64,000 nt of DNA from Flavobacterium difficile (GTDB taxonomy: Bacteria; Bacteroidota; Bacteroidia; Flavobacteriales; Flavobacteriaceae). The DNA lies in the NCBI RefSeq assembly GCF_011392115.1, contig NZ_JAAJBT010000001.1:434001-498000 (forward strand), in the 5' to 3' direction. Each line of letters opens with the position of its first letter. Positions within the stretch are counted from its first letter, which is position 1. Positions 7,895 to 16,327 of this stretch are shown here, in pieces. Both the position numbers and the translations under genes were made by a program. The notes under the pieces are model-generated. The model saw nothing but the letters and a program-made list of their open reading frames with translations. It did no database searches and was not told the origin of the DNA.

Positions 7895-10027
7895 TTATTT
7901 TTTAATTCCTTCTAAATCGAATAAAAACGCAAATTCTTTAGCCAATTCTTTTAACGCTTCAAAACGTCCAGAGGCACCACCGTGACCGGCTTCCATATTC
8001 GTATCTAAAAATAATTGTTTGTTGTTCGTTTTCATCACTCTTAATTTCGCAACCCATTTAGCTGGTTCGAAATATTGCACTTGACTGTCGTGTAATCCTG
8101 TCGACACATACATGTTTGGGTAATCTTGTGCTTTCACCTGATCATATGGCGAATAAGACAACATGTAATCGTAATATTTTTTATCGTTCGGATTTCCCCA
8201 TTCGTCATATTCTCCAGTAGTTAACGGAATAGTATCGTCTAACATTGTAGTGATTACATCTACAAAAGGAACTTGAGCGATTACACCGTTGTATAATTCT
8301 GGAGCCATGTTTACAATCGCACCCATTAATAAACCACCTGCAGAACCACCTTCCGCATATAAATGTTCGGCTGAGGTATATTTTTCTGCGATTAAGAATT
8401 TACTGCAATCGATAAAATCGGTAAATGTATTTTTCTTTTTTAATAATTTTCCGTTTTCGTACCATTCTCTTCCTAAATCTTCACCACCGCGAATGTGTGC
8501 GATTACATAGATAAAACCTCTGTCCATTAAACTCAAACGTGTGCTTGAAAAATAAGGATCCATAGACGAACCATAAGAACCGTAAGCATATTGTAAAAGT
8601 GGGTTTTTTCCATCTTTTTTCATGCCTTTTCTGTACACCATACTCATTGGAATTTTCGTGCCGTCTGTTGCGGTAGCCCAAATTCTTTCTTCGATGTAGT
8701 TGTTTTTATCGAATGTTCCACCTAAAACGGCTTGTTCTTTTAAGATGGTTTTTTCTTTAGTTTTCATATTGAAATCAATCACAGACGAAGGAGTTGCCAT
8801 AGATTGGTAGCCGTAACGTAAAATATCAGTATCAAAATCAACGTTGGAAGTTGTAAAACAAGTGTAAGTTTCACTTTTAAAAGGCAAGTAATAGTCGCCC
8901 GAACCATCCCAAGGTTTAATTTGAATTTTGTTTAATCCGTTAGAACGTTCTTCAACCACTAAATAATTTTTGAAAATTTCAATCCCTTCAAGTAAAACTT
9001 CTTTTCTGTGTGGAATTAAATCGGTCCAATTTTCTTTAGCCGTTGCGTTTTCAGGCGTCGTCATCAATTTGAAATTGGTTGCCTTATCTGCATTCGTTAA
9101 AATATAGAATTTATCTTTATAGAAAGAAATAGAGTATTCTAAACCTCTTGTTCTAGGTTGAAAGACTCTGAATTTTCCATCAGGATTATCTGCTTCTAAT
9201 ATTTGATATTCTGTAGTAAGCGTACTTCCAGAACCAATGATGATGTATTTTTTCGATTTTTCTTTGTACACAAATGTGTTGTATGTATCGTCTTTTTCGT
9301 GGAAAACTAAAACATCTTCAGAGGCATTTGTGCCTAATTTGTGTTTGAAAATTTTGTCAGAACGTAAAGTTTGCGCGTCTTTTCCTGTGTAGAACAAAGT
9401 TTTATTGTCTGTTGACCAGCTAGAACCACCAGTAGTGTTTTCAATTTTATCTGGAAGAATTTCTCCAGTTTCTAAATTTTTAATCTGAATGGTGTATTGT
9501 CTTCTTGAAACTAAATCTAAACCGAAAGCTACTAATTTATTATCGCCGCTTACGCTCATTCCACTTAAATTGAAATAGGCTTGTCCTTTTGCCATTTCAT
9601 TACAATCGAATAAAATTTCTTCTTTGGCGTCTAGACTTCCTTTTTTTCTGGCGTAAATGGGATAATCTTTACCAGTTTCAAAACGTGTGATGTACCAATA
9701 TTCGTTGTAAAAATAAGGAACCGAACTGTCGTCTTCCTTAATTCTTGCTTTCATTTCTAAAAACAAATCGTCTTGTAAGGGTTTGGTGTGCGCTGTTGAT
9801 TGTTGGTAATATTCGTTTTCTTTATTCAAATAATCAATTACTTCCGGATTTTCTCTTTCATTTAACCAATAGTAATTATCGGTTCTTACATCTCCGTGTT
9901 TTTCTAATTTTTTTGGAATTATTTTCGCTTTAGGCGGTTGAATCGTATTCATTTTTTTCTTTTTATTTTGTGAATGTAATTGTATACTAAATACTAGTAA
10001 AACTGATGCGATGATGATTTTTTTCAT
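7895..10027 (-). CDS. S9 family serine peptidase, oligopeptidase B-like (protease II)
   Basis: A 710-residue prolyl-oligopeptidase-fold enzyme. A signal peptide (MKKIIIASVLLVFSIQLHSQ) suggests a periplasmic location. The N-terminal part holds the beta-propeller (YYWLNERENPEV, then repeated Asp/Trp strands, about residues 40-450); the C-terminal part is an alpha/beta hydrolase with the triad Ser562 (GGSAGG), Asp647 (GLHDSQV) and His682 (AGHGG). YGSYG around the oxyanion region also fits. Oligopeptidase B cleaves short peptides after basic residues. It is downstream of the glutaminyl cyclase gene (86 nt), so both may take part in peptide processing in the envelope. Confidence 0.9.
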   Translation of the reverse strand: MKKIIIASVLLVFSIQLHSQNKKKKMNTIQPPKAKIIPKKLEKHGDVRTDNYYWLNERENPEVIDYLNKENEYYQQSTAHTKPLQDDLFLEMKARIKEDDSSVPYFYNEYWYITRFETGKDYPIYARKKGSLDAKEEILFDCNEMAKGQAYFNLSGMSVSGDNKLVAFGLDLVSRRQYTIQIKNLETGEILPDKIENTTGGSSWSTDNKTLFYTGKDAQTLRSDKIFKHKLGTNASEDVLVFHEKDDTYNTFVYKEKSKKYIIIGSGSTLTTEYQILEADNPDGKFRVFQPRTRGLEYSISFYKDKFYILTNADKATNFKLMTTPENATAKENWTDLIPHRKEVLLEGIEIFKNYLVVEERSNGLNKIQIKPWDGSGDYYLPFKSETYTCFTTSNVDFDTDILRYGYQSMATPSSVIDFNMKTKEKTILKEQAVLGGTFDKNNYIEERIWATATDGTKIPMSMVYRKGMKKDGKNPLLQYAYGSYGSSMDPYFSSTRLSLMDRGFIYVIAHIRGGEDLGREWYENGKLLKKKNTFTDFIDCSKFLIAEKYTSAEHLYAEGGSAGGLLMGAIVNMAPELYNGVIAQVPFVDVITTMLDDTIPLTTGEYDEWGNPNDKKYYDYMLSYSPYDQVKAQDYPNMYVSTGLHDSQVQYFEPAKWVAKLRVMKTNNKQLFLDTNMEAGHGGASGRFEALKELAKEFAFLFDLEGIKK

Positions 10028-10113
10028 AGTAGTTGGTTTTTGAGAGATACGAAGTGATTTATATCTCGTTTCTCTTAATTTTCTTATTGTTGTAGTGATT
10101 GAATTTTAATATT

Positions 10114-11163
10114 TTACTTCAATTTAATTTCGAACATTTTGTCCCAATTTTTCCCAGTTAAAAATACTGTTTTTGATACAGGGTTGTAAGCGATTCCGTT
10201 CAAAACTTCACCATCAAGTAATGTTCTGGCGTTTTTCGTTTTTAAGGCTGAAAAATCAATAGCAGCTTCCACAGCACCATTTTCTGGATTAATAATAACG
10301 ATAACATCTTTTAAATATACGTTAGCCCATATTTTTCCATCAATCCATTCTAATTCATTCAATTCTGGAATAGCATTAGTGTCAGTAAATACATTTATAG
10401 AGCGTTCCATTTTTTGAGTGTTTGGATTTAGAAAATAAATTTTACTAGTTCCGTCGCTCATAATCAAATGCTTGTCGTTGTGTGTTAAACCCCAGCCTTC
10501 AATTTCAGCAAAATAATTAAACGTTTTTTCTTGAGCTAAAGTTTCCGCATTATAAATGAATCCTACTTTATTTTGCCATGTTAGCTGATAAATCTTGTTG
10601 TTGTAAACAGTAATTCCTTCACCAAAATAGTCTGGAGACAATGAAACAGATTTGGAAACTTTTCCCGATTTGTAATCGGTTTTTCTTAGCGTTGATTCGC
10701 CATTTTGCCCTGTTCCTTCTAATAAAATTCCATTATAAAACTCTAAACCTTGTGTATAAGCATTAACATCATGAGAATAAGTGTTTAAAATAGTGTAATC
10801 TTTAGTTTCATATAATTTTGGAGTAATGTTAGAAACTAAATCAAAAAAGACTTCACAAGCCATTTCTTTGCCTTCAAAATGAACAATAGCTTTAATGTTA
10901 TGATTGCCAAAAGGTAATTTATCTAATTTATAAACAAAGGTTTTGTTCGCCACAGCTGTACCTAATTTTTCATCATTTGAAGAGTAAACCACAGAATCAA
11001 TAGCTATGTTTTCTGTGTTTTCAATACGTAAATTTACACTTTCACTAGGTTTATAAATCAATTTTAAGTCTTTTGAAGCAATTGAAAATAAATTTTCTTT
11101 AGTGCCACAATTGTATAAAAAAACACTTAAAGATGTGATTATAAGTAAGTTAATTTTTTTCAT
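10114..11163 (-). CDS. glutaminyl-peptide cyclotransferase (beta-propeller type), lipoprotein
   Basis: A 349-residue protein with a lipoprotein signal (MKKINLLIITSLSVFLYNC). Residues about 100-349 match the five-bladed-propeller glutaminyl cyclases of plants and bacteria: AYTQGLEFYNGILLEGTGQNGESTLR, a conserved WQNK blade, and LNELEWIDGKIWANVY with the conserved Glu-Trp. These enzymes turn N-terminal Gln into pyroglutamate. The N-terminal ~90 residues are an extra Ig-like domain. Lipid anchoring suggests action in the periplasm, where T9SS cargo often bears N-terminal pyroglutamate after signal cleavage (established for Bacteroidota; the link here is inferred). Confidence 0.85.
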   Translation of the reverse strand: MKKINLLIITSLSVFLYNCGTKENLFSIASKDLKLIYKPSESVNLRIENTENIAIDSVVYSSNDEKLGTAVANKTFVYKLDKLPFGNHNIKAIVHFEGKEMACEVFFDLVSNITPKLYETKDYTILNTYSHDVNAYTQGLEFYNGILLEGTGQNGESTLRKTDYKSGKVSKSVSLSPDYFGEGITVYNNKIYQLTWQNKVGFIYNAETLAQEKTFNYFAEIEGWGLTHNDKHLIMSDGTSKIYFLNPNTQKMERSINVFTDTNAIPELNELEWIDGKIWANVYLKDVIVIINPENGAVEAAIDFSALKTKNARTLLDGEVLNGIAYNPVSKTVFLTGKNWDKMFEIKLK

Positions 11164-11217
11164 TTTCCTAATAATTAATACTACAATATTACAATTTATT
11201 TTAAACTAATTTTTTGA

Positions 11218-11248
11218 TTTGTAAAAATAATAAAAGATTGTATATTTG
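11218..11248 (+). promoter_or_regulatory. Bacteroidota-type promoter of the SRP RNA
   Basis: TTTG at 11218-11221 and TATATTTG at 11241-11248 are separated by 19 nt. The -7 box lies 4 nt before the first base of the terminal SRP stem, so transcription should start near the mature 5' end. Confidence 0.75.
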
Positions 11249-11252
11249 CATC

Positions 11253-11346
11253 GGCAAGTCCTACACGACCAGCTCCTACAAAATCCTCCAGGGTGGGAAC
11301 GCAGCAAAGGTATGTGGTTGTAGCGGTGCGATGTAGGTCGCTTGCC
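11253..11346 (+). ncRNA. ffs: signal recognition particle RNA, small bacterial type (4.5S)
   Basis: The universal SRP apical region is present (CCAGGGTGGGAACGCAGCAAAGG, 11288 onward, containing the GGAA tetraloop-type cap and the asymmetric internal loop that binds Ffh). The ends pair (GGCAAG with CTTGCC) and the flanking arms are complementary, giving a single hairpin of about 94 nt without an Alu domain. A T run after CTTGCCA makes the terminal stem double as the terminator. Confidence 0.95.
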
Positions 11347-11405
11347 ATTTTTTATTTCTTCGCTATAAAAATTTCATAAATTTTATTTGTATTAACTTTT
11401 TTAAT

Positions 11406-11413
11406 TAGATTTG
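11406..11413 (+). promoter_or_regulatory. probable -7 box for the M28 peptidase/aroQ unit
   Basis: TAGATTTG matches TAnnTTTG. A TTTG lies at 11386-11389, but the 16-nt gap is shorter than usual. Transcription from here would start near 11420 and exclude the in-frame TTG at 11411 as start, which supports the ATG at 11435. Confidence 0.45.
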
Positions 11414-11434
11414 TATGGTAATAAATCCTTACAA

Positions 11435-12475
11435 ATGAAAAAGTCATTCTATCTATTTGCAGCATCTTTGTTTTTACTTAGTTGTTCTACCAAAAAAAAT
11501 ATTGTTTCTGTTCGTGAAAGTAAAGTTGTAGACCCAACAAAATACATGAACACAATCAATGAAGCCAGCTTGTCTAAAAATCTTCATGTAATTGCTTCTG
11601 ATGAAATGGAAGGAAGAAATACAGGAGAACCCGGACAGAAAAAAGCTGGGTTATACATTATAGAACAATATAAAGCATTAGGAATAAAAAATCCTCCAGG
11701 TTCTACAGATTATTATCAGAAAGTGCCTTCTGAATTTATGAAAAAAGGATTTTCTCCGAAATTAGGAGATTCTGAAAATATTTGGGCTTTTATTCCAGGT
11801 GCCGAAAAACCAGAAGAAGTACTAGTAATATCTGCACATTACGACCATGTTGGTATGAAAAACGGGGAAGTTTTTAATGGAGCTGATGATGATGGTTCGG
11901 GAACGGTTTCGTTAATCGAAATTGCTAAAGCGTTTATGGAAGCCAAAAAGGAAGGTTTTGCGCCAAAACGATCAATACTTTTTTTACATGTAACTGGCGA
12001 GGAACATGGTTTACATGGTTCTAGATATTACTCTGAAAATCCGTTATTTCCATTAAAAAATACAGTAGCCGATATAAATATTGATATGGTTGGACGTAGA
12101 GATACTATTGGTACGCACAAAGAAAACGGAAAATATATTTATGTAATTGGATCTGATAGATTAAGTTCTGAATTACATGCTATTAATGAACAAATGAATG
12201 CCAAATATGTGGGATTAAATTTAGATTATACTTTTAATGCTAGAAATGATCCGAATCAGTTTTATTTCCGTTCTGATCACTACAACTTTGCTAAAAAAGG
12301 AGTGCCTTCTATTTTCTTTTTCAATGGCGTGCATGAAGATTACCATGGTCCGAATGACACAGCTGATAAGATTGAATATGATTTGTTAACCCTGCGTGTT
12401 AAATTAGCTTTTACTTTGGCGTGGGAATTAGCAAACAGAGAAAATAAAATTGTAGTAGATAAAGACGGTAAATAA
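11435..12475 (+). CDS. M28 family metallopeptidase, lipoprotein
   Basis: A 346-residue lipoprotein (MKKSFYLFAASLFLLSC). Canonical M28 zinc-peptidase marks: SAHYDHVG (His ligand), FNGADDDGSG (bridging Asp), HVTGEEHGLHGS (general-base Glu plus ligand Glu), INIDMVGR (Asp) and NGVHEDYHGPND (His). A preceding segment ASDEMEGRNTGEPGQ is typical of Bacteroidota M28 proteins. It should trim peptides or dipeptides at the periplasmic side of the envelope. Its stop overlaps the aroQ start by one base, so the genes are translationally coupled. It differs from the M28 protein at 1010, which has His instead of the first Glu. Confidence 0.92.
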   Translation: MKKSFYLFAASLFLLSCSTKKNIVSVRESKVVDPTKYMNTINEASLSKNLHVIASDEMEGRNTGEPGQKKAGLYIIEQYKALGIKNPPGSTDYYQKVPSEFMKKGFSPKLGDSENIWAFIPGAEKPEEVLVISAHYDHVGMKNGEVFNGADDDGSGTVSLIEIAKAFMEAKKEGFAPKRSILFLHVTGEEHGLHGSRYYSENPLFPLKNTVADINIDMVGRRDTIGTHKENGKYIYVIGSDRLSSELHAINEQMNAKYVGLNLDYTFNARNDPNQFYFRSDHYNFAKKGVPSIFFFNGVHEDYHGPNDTADKIEYDLLTLRVKLAFTLAWELANRENKIVVDKDGK

Positions 12476-12888
12476 TGCGATTATTACTTTTAAATGGTCC
12501 GAATTTGAATTTATTGGGGCAACGTGAAACGTCAATTTACGGCAACCAAGATTTTGATTCTTTTTTTAAAGAACTAACTTCAAAATTTCCATCAGTTCAA
12601 TTGGATTATTTTCAATCGAATATTGAGGGTGAAATTATCAATAAATTACAAGAAGTTGGTTTTTCATATGAAGGTATTATTTTAAATGCTGGTGCATATA
12701 CACATACTTCTGTAGCTATTGGCGATTGTATAAAAGCGATCACTACACCGGTAATAGAAGTCCATATTTCCAACACTTTTTCAAGAGAAACATTTCGTCA
12801 TCAGTCCTATATTTCACCAAATGCAAAAGGGGTTATCATAGGTTTTGGCTTAGAAAGTTATGTCTTAGGAATTCAAAGTTTTTTATAA
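12475..12888 (+). CDS. aroQ: type II 3-dehydroquinate dehydratase
   Basis: A 137-residue cytoplasmic enzyme of the shikimate pathway (3-dehydroquinate to 3-dehydroshikimate). The full type II signature is present: LNGPNLNLLGQRE at the N-terminus, IYG with the catalytic Tyr, FQSNIEGEIIN, ILNAGAYTHTSVAI and EVHISNTFSRETFRH with the catalytic His and substrate-binding Arg. Length is normal (dodecameric family). Its ATG overlaps the stop of the M28 gene by one base. Confidence 0.95.
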   Translation: MRLLLLNGPNLNLLGQRETSIYGNQDFDSFFKELTSKFPSVQLDYFQSNIEGEIINKLQEVGFSYEGIILNAGAYTHTSVAIGDCIKAITTPVIEVHISNTFSRETFRHQSYISPNAKGVIIGFGLESYVLGIQSFL

Positions 12889-12949
12889 CGTTTACCATTT
12901 TTTAAATTTCATCATACATTACACTAAAATCTTAAAAAAAAATATTAAA

Positions 12950-13702
12950 ATGAAAAAAATCAACGGGTTTGTTATTGTGTTTTTTACTTTAATTTCTGCA
13001 GCATTCGGACAAGTTAAAGAAAGCAGAACAGTTGGCAACTTTACAGCGATAAGAGCTTCTGGAAGTGTAAATGTGGTGTATTCTCAAAGTGCCACACAAG
13101 CCATTGAAGTCACCTGGGAAAAAGAGTTCATGAAATATTTAAAAATTGAAGCTAAAAATAATATACTCAAAATTTATATTGAAAACGATTCAAATTTAAA
13201 TACTATCGATACAAGTAAATTATTGGTATCTGTATCCAATAGAGGTATTGGAACCATTTCTTTGAGCACTTCTGCAACTTTTTCTATAAAAGGAAATTTG
13301 AATGTAAGTTTGTTGAAAATTAATACAACTACTAGTTCGGATTTTTCAGGAACGGTTACATGTAATTCCATTTTTGTTGATGCTTCATCAAGTTCAAACA
13401 TTGCCTTAACAATGGCTACAGATGATATTGCAGTAAATTTAAGTAGTAGCGCAAGTGTAATGCTTAAAGGGAAAACAAATAATCTAGCAATTGACGCTTC
13501 TAGTTCGTCAGATTGTGATGCAAAGGAATTGAATTCGAATTCCATTCAAGTATTAGCAAGTACATCTTCTCAAGTGGTTGTGTTGCCTTTAAAAAGTTTA
13601 GATGCAACTGCTTCAACAAGTGCCTCTGTAAAATATTATGGGAAACTGGAAAAAGTTAAAATTTCTGAAAATACATCCGGTTCTGTAGAACTAATGAAAT
13701 AA
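12950..13702 (+). CDS. head GIN domain-containing exported protein (DUF2807)
   Basis: A 250-residue protein with a signal peptide (MKKINGFVIVFFTLISAAFGQ). The mature sequence begins with the usual family start (VGNFTAIRASGSVNVVYSQ) and continues as short Ser/Thr/Val-rich beta repeats (SSDFSGTV, SSSSNIALT, SSSDCDAKEL, STSASVKYYG), which fits the right-handed beta-helix of the head-GIN/'putative auto-transporter adhesin' family. Function is undefined. The DUF5686 gene follows after 77 nt on the same strand. Confidence 0.85.
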   Translation: MKKINGFVIVFFTLISAAFGQVKESRTVGNFTAIRASGSVNVVYSQSATQAIEVTWEKEFMKYLKIEAKNNILKIYIENDSNLNTIDTSKLLVSVSNRGIGTISLSTSATFSIKGNLNVSLLKINTTTSSDFSGTVTCNSIFVDASSSSNIALTMATDDIAVNLSSSASVMLKGKTNNLAIDASSSSDCDAKELNSNSIQVLASTSSQVVVLPLKSLDATASTSASVKYYGKLEKVKISENTSGSVELMK

Positions 13703-13779
13703 TTTTTCAGCAAATTATTTGATGTAACAAAAAAGCTAATCTTACTACTTATCAGAATAAATTTAAATAAAAGCCAAAT

Positions 13780-16245
13780 ATGAAATTAAAAGTATTATTC
13801 GCCCTAGCCCTAATTTCTCACTTTTCATTCGCACAAATTAGAGGAAAAGTTACAGATTCAAAAGGAAATGCCTTGCCTTATGCAAGTGTAACAATTGAAA
13901 AAACCTACAATGGAACTTCAACCAATGAAAATGGAGAATACGAACTAACCGTAAAAAAAACAGGAACTTATACCTTAGTTTTTAAAATTTTAGGATACAA
14001 AACGCAAACCATTAGTAAAGAAATTAACGCTTTCCCAGCAGTTATAAACGCTACTTTATCAGATGAAGAATATTCAATTGAAGAAGTAGTGGTTAAAAAT
14101 GGTGAAAATCCTGCGAATGCAATTATAAGAAGTGCCATTGCCAATCGTAAAAAAAACACGGATAAAACCGATAAATATGAGGCCGATTTTTACTCAAGAG
14201 GAATTTTTAGAGTAAAAGATATTCCGAAAAAATTTATGGGTGTGGAGATTGGAGATTTAGAAGGAAATCTTGATTCTACTGGTGCTGGAATTATTTACCA
14301 ATCGGAAACCGTTTCCAAAATTAAGTTCGAAAAACCAAACAACATAAAAGAAGAAATTCTTGCAAGTAAAGTAGCTGGTAACGATAATGGATTTAGTTTC
14401 AATACAGCTTTAAGTACCAATTACGATTTTTATCAGAATACGATAAATTTTGGAATCCCTATGATTTCTCCCATTGCTTCCAATGCTTTTAATTATTATA
14501 AATACAAAATAGAAGATTCTTTTACAGATGGTTATAATAATTTTGTTTATAAAATAAAAGTTACACCTAAGCGAGATAAAGAACCTGTTTTTGAAGGGTA
14601 CATATACATTGTAGACGATTCTTTTGCTATTTATGCTACAGATTTAGATATTAAAGGCTATAGAGCACAAAGTGAATTTTTAGAGACGCTTAAATTGACT
14701 CAGAATTTTAATTATAATCCAGACACTAAAATTTGGATCAAAAATTTACAATCTTTAGATTTTAAGGCTGGAATTTTTATGATGAAATTTAACGGAAAAT
14801 TTACTCATGTATTTAGTAATTATAATTTTGTGGACAGTTTCGACAAAAAAACGTTTGGAAGTGAGTTGGTTACGTTTGCTGAAAAATCTAACAAAAAAGA
14901 AGATTCCTATTGGTCTGAGAATCGCCCTGTACCATTAACAGACGAAGAAACTACGAACTATATTAAAAAAGATAGTGTTTATAAAGTTAGAAATTCACAA
15001 GTGTATTTAGATTCTGTTGATGTCGTTTCAAACAAGTTTAAAATCTCAAAAATTATAACAGGATATACGTTTAAAAACAGCTTTAAAAAATCCAGATTTA
15101 ACTATCAAGGTTTGTTTAATTTGGCTGCTTTTAATTTTAATACGGTTCAAGGTTATCATATAGGTTCTGGATTTTCTTATACAAAATTTAATGAAGAAAA
15201 AAGAAAATATACTTCCATTGCAACAGATTTTCAATACGGATTTTCAGATGAAAGAATAAGACCAACCGCTTCGTTTTATCATAAATTCAATAATACAAAT
15301 GATGCTTACATTCGTTTAACTGGAGGAAATAAAGTCAATCAATTTAATAGCTCAGAGCCTATATCTGGTATAGAAAACTCGGTAAGTTCATTAGTTTTTA
15401 AAAATAATTTCATGAAATTGTATGAAAAAGAATTTATTGAAATTGCATCTGGAAGAGAAGTTTTTAATGGGTTCTTTTTAAATGCAAATTTAGCTTATGA
15501 AAACAGAAAACCGCTGTTTAATACTACTGATTTTGCTATCAATAAAACTAGTGATGTATACAGTTCAAATAATCCGTTAAATCCGTTATCTGATGCTATT
15601 GCTGCTTTTGATGAGCATCATTTAACTAAGTTTAGTTTGAGTTCGAGAATCGTTTTTGGTCAGAAATACATCACAAGACCAGATGGAAAGTTAAATATTA
15701 ATGAAGGAAAATATCCAACACTTGGTTTAACTTATACGAAAGCCTTTTTAGCAACTTCAAAAGGATATGAATATGATTTTGTAGAAGCTCGTTTAAATTA
15801 CAATAAAACATTAGCGAATAAAGGTGATTTACAATTGAATATGAAAGTTGGAAAATTTTTCAATGCCGATAACATTTCTTTTGCAGATTTTAAACATTTT
15901 AATGGCAATCAAACACATGTTAGAATAGACGGACAATATAATAACAGTTTTAATTTATTGCCTTATTATACTCAATCTACAAATGATCAGTATTTTGAAA
16001 CACATGTAAATTATAATGATAATGGATATTTTATGAATAAAATTCCAGTATTAAATCAATTAGGTTGGAATTTAGTAGGTGGTTTTCATCAATTAGCTGC
16101 GCCACAAAATAAGCCTTATCAAGAAATGACTGTCGGATTTGACCGAATTGGTTTTGGTAAACTAAAAATTTTCCGTGTAGATTATGTGAGAAGTTTTCAA
16201 GGCGGAGTGGCTAAAGACGGTTTAATGTTCGGCTTGAGATTTTAA
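13780..16245 (+). CDS. DUF5686 outer-membrane protein with N-terminal carboxypeptidase-like regulatory domain
   Basis: An 821-residue protein with signal peptide MKLKVLFALALISHFSFAQ. Residues about 20-100 form a CarboxypepD_reg-like beta-sandwich (IRGKVTDSKGNALPYASVTIEKTYNGT, then ENGEYEL). The rest matches the Bacteroidota DUF5686 architecture: NPANAIIRSAIANRKKN, a middle beta region, and a C-terminal barrel ending MFGLRF with a terminal Phe. It is expected in the outer membrane; substrate and partners are unknown. It shares a bidirectional terminator with convergent lysS. Confidence 0.85.
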   Translation: MKLKVLFALALISHFSFAQIRGKVTDSKGNALPYASVTIEKTYNGTSTNENGEYELTVKKTGTYTLVFKILGYKTQTISKEINAFPAVINATLSDEEYSIEEVVVKNGENPANAIIRSAIANRKKNTDKTDKYEADFYSRGIFRVKDIPKKFMGVEIGDLEGNLDSTGAGIIYQSETVSKIKFEKPNNIKEEILASKVAGNDNGFSFNTALSTNYDFYQNTINFGIPMISPIASNAFNYYKYKIEDSFTDGYNNFVYKIKVTPKRDKEPVFEGYIYIVDDSFAIYATDLDIKGYRAQSEFLETLKLTQNFNYNPDTKIWIKNLQSLDFKAGIFMMKFNGKFTHVFSNYNFVDSFDKKTFGSELVTFAEKSNKKEDSYWSENRPVPLTDEETTNYIKKDSVYKVRNSQVYLDSVDVVSNKFKISKIITGYTFKNSFKKSRFNYQGLFNLAAFNFNTVQGYHIGSGFSYTKFNEEKRKYTSIATDFQYGFSDERIRPTASFYHKFNNTNDAYIRLTGGNKVNQFNSSEPISGIENSVSSLVFKNNFMKLYEKEFIEIASGREVFNGFFLNANLAYENRKPLFNTTDFAINKTSDVYSSNNPLNPLSDAIAAFDEHHLTKFSLSSRIVFGQKYITRPDGKLNINEGKYPTLGLTYTKAFLATSKGYEYDFVEARLNYNKTLANKGDLQLNMKVGKFFNADNISFADFKHFNGNQTHVRIDGQYNNSFNLLPYYTQSTNDQYFETHVNYNDNGYFMNKIPVLNQLGWNLVGGFHQLAAPQNKPYQEMTVGFDRIGFGKLKIFRVDYVRSFQGGVAKDGLMFGLRF

Positions 16246-16272
16246 GACATAACTTAAAATACTTCAAATAAA

Positions 16273-16306
16273 AAAAACCTCGAAACTTAATTGTTTCGAG
16301 GTTTTT
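16273..16306. terminator. bidirectional terminator between the DUF5686 gene and lysS
   Basis: A 14-bp perfect stem (AAAAACCTCGAAAC / GTTTCGAGGTTTTT) with a 6-nt loop lies between convergent stops at 16245 and 16328. Confidence 0.92.
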
Positions 16307-16327
16307 AGTTTCATGATGTGTTAGTTT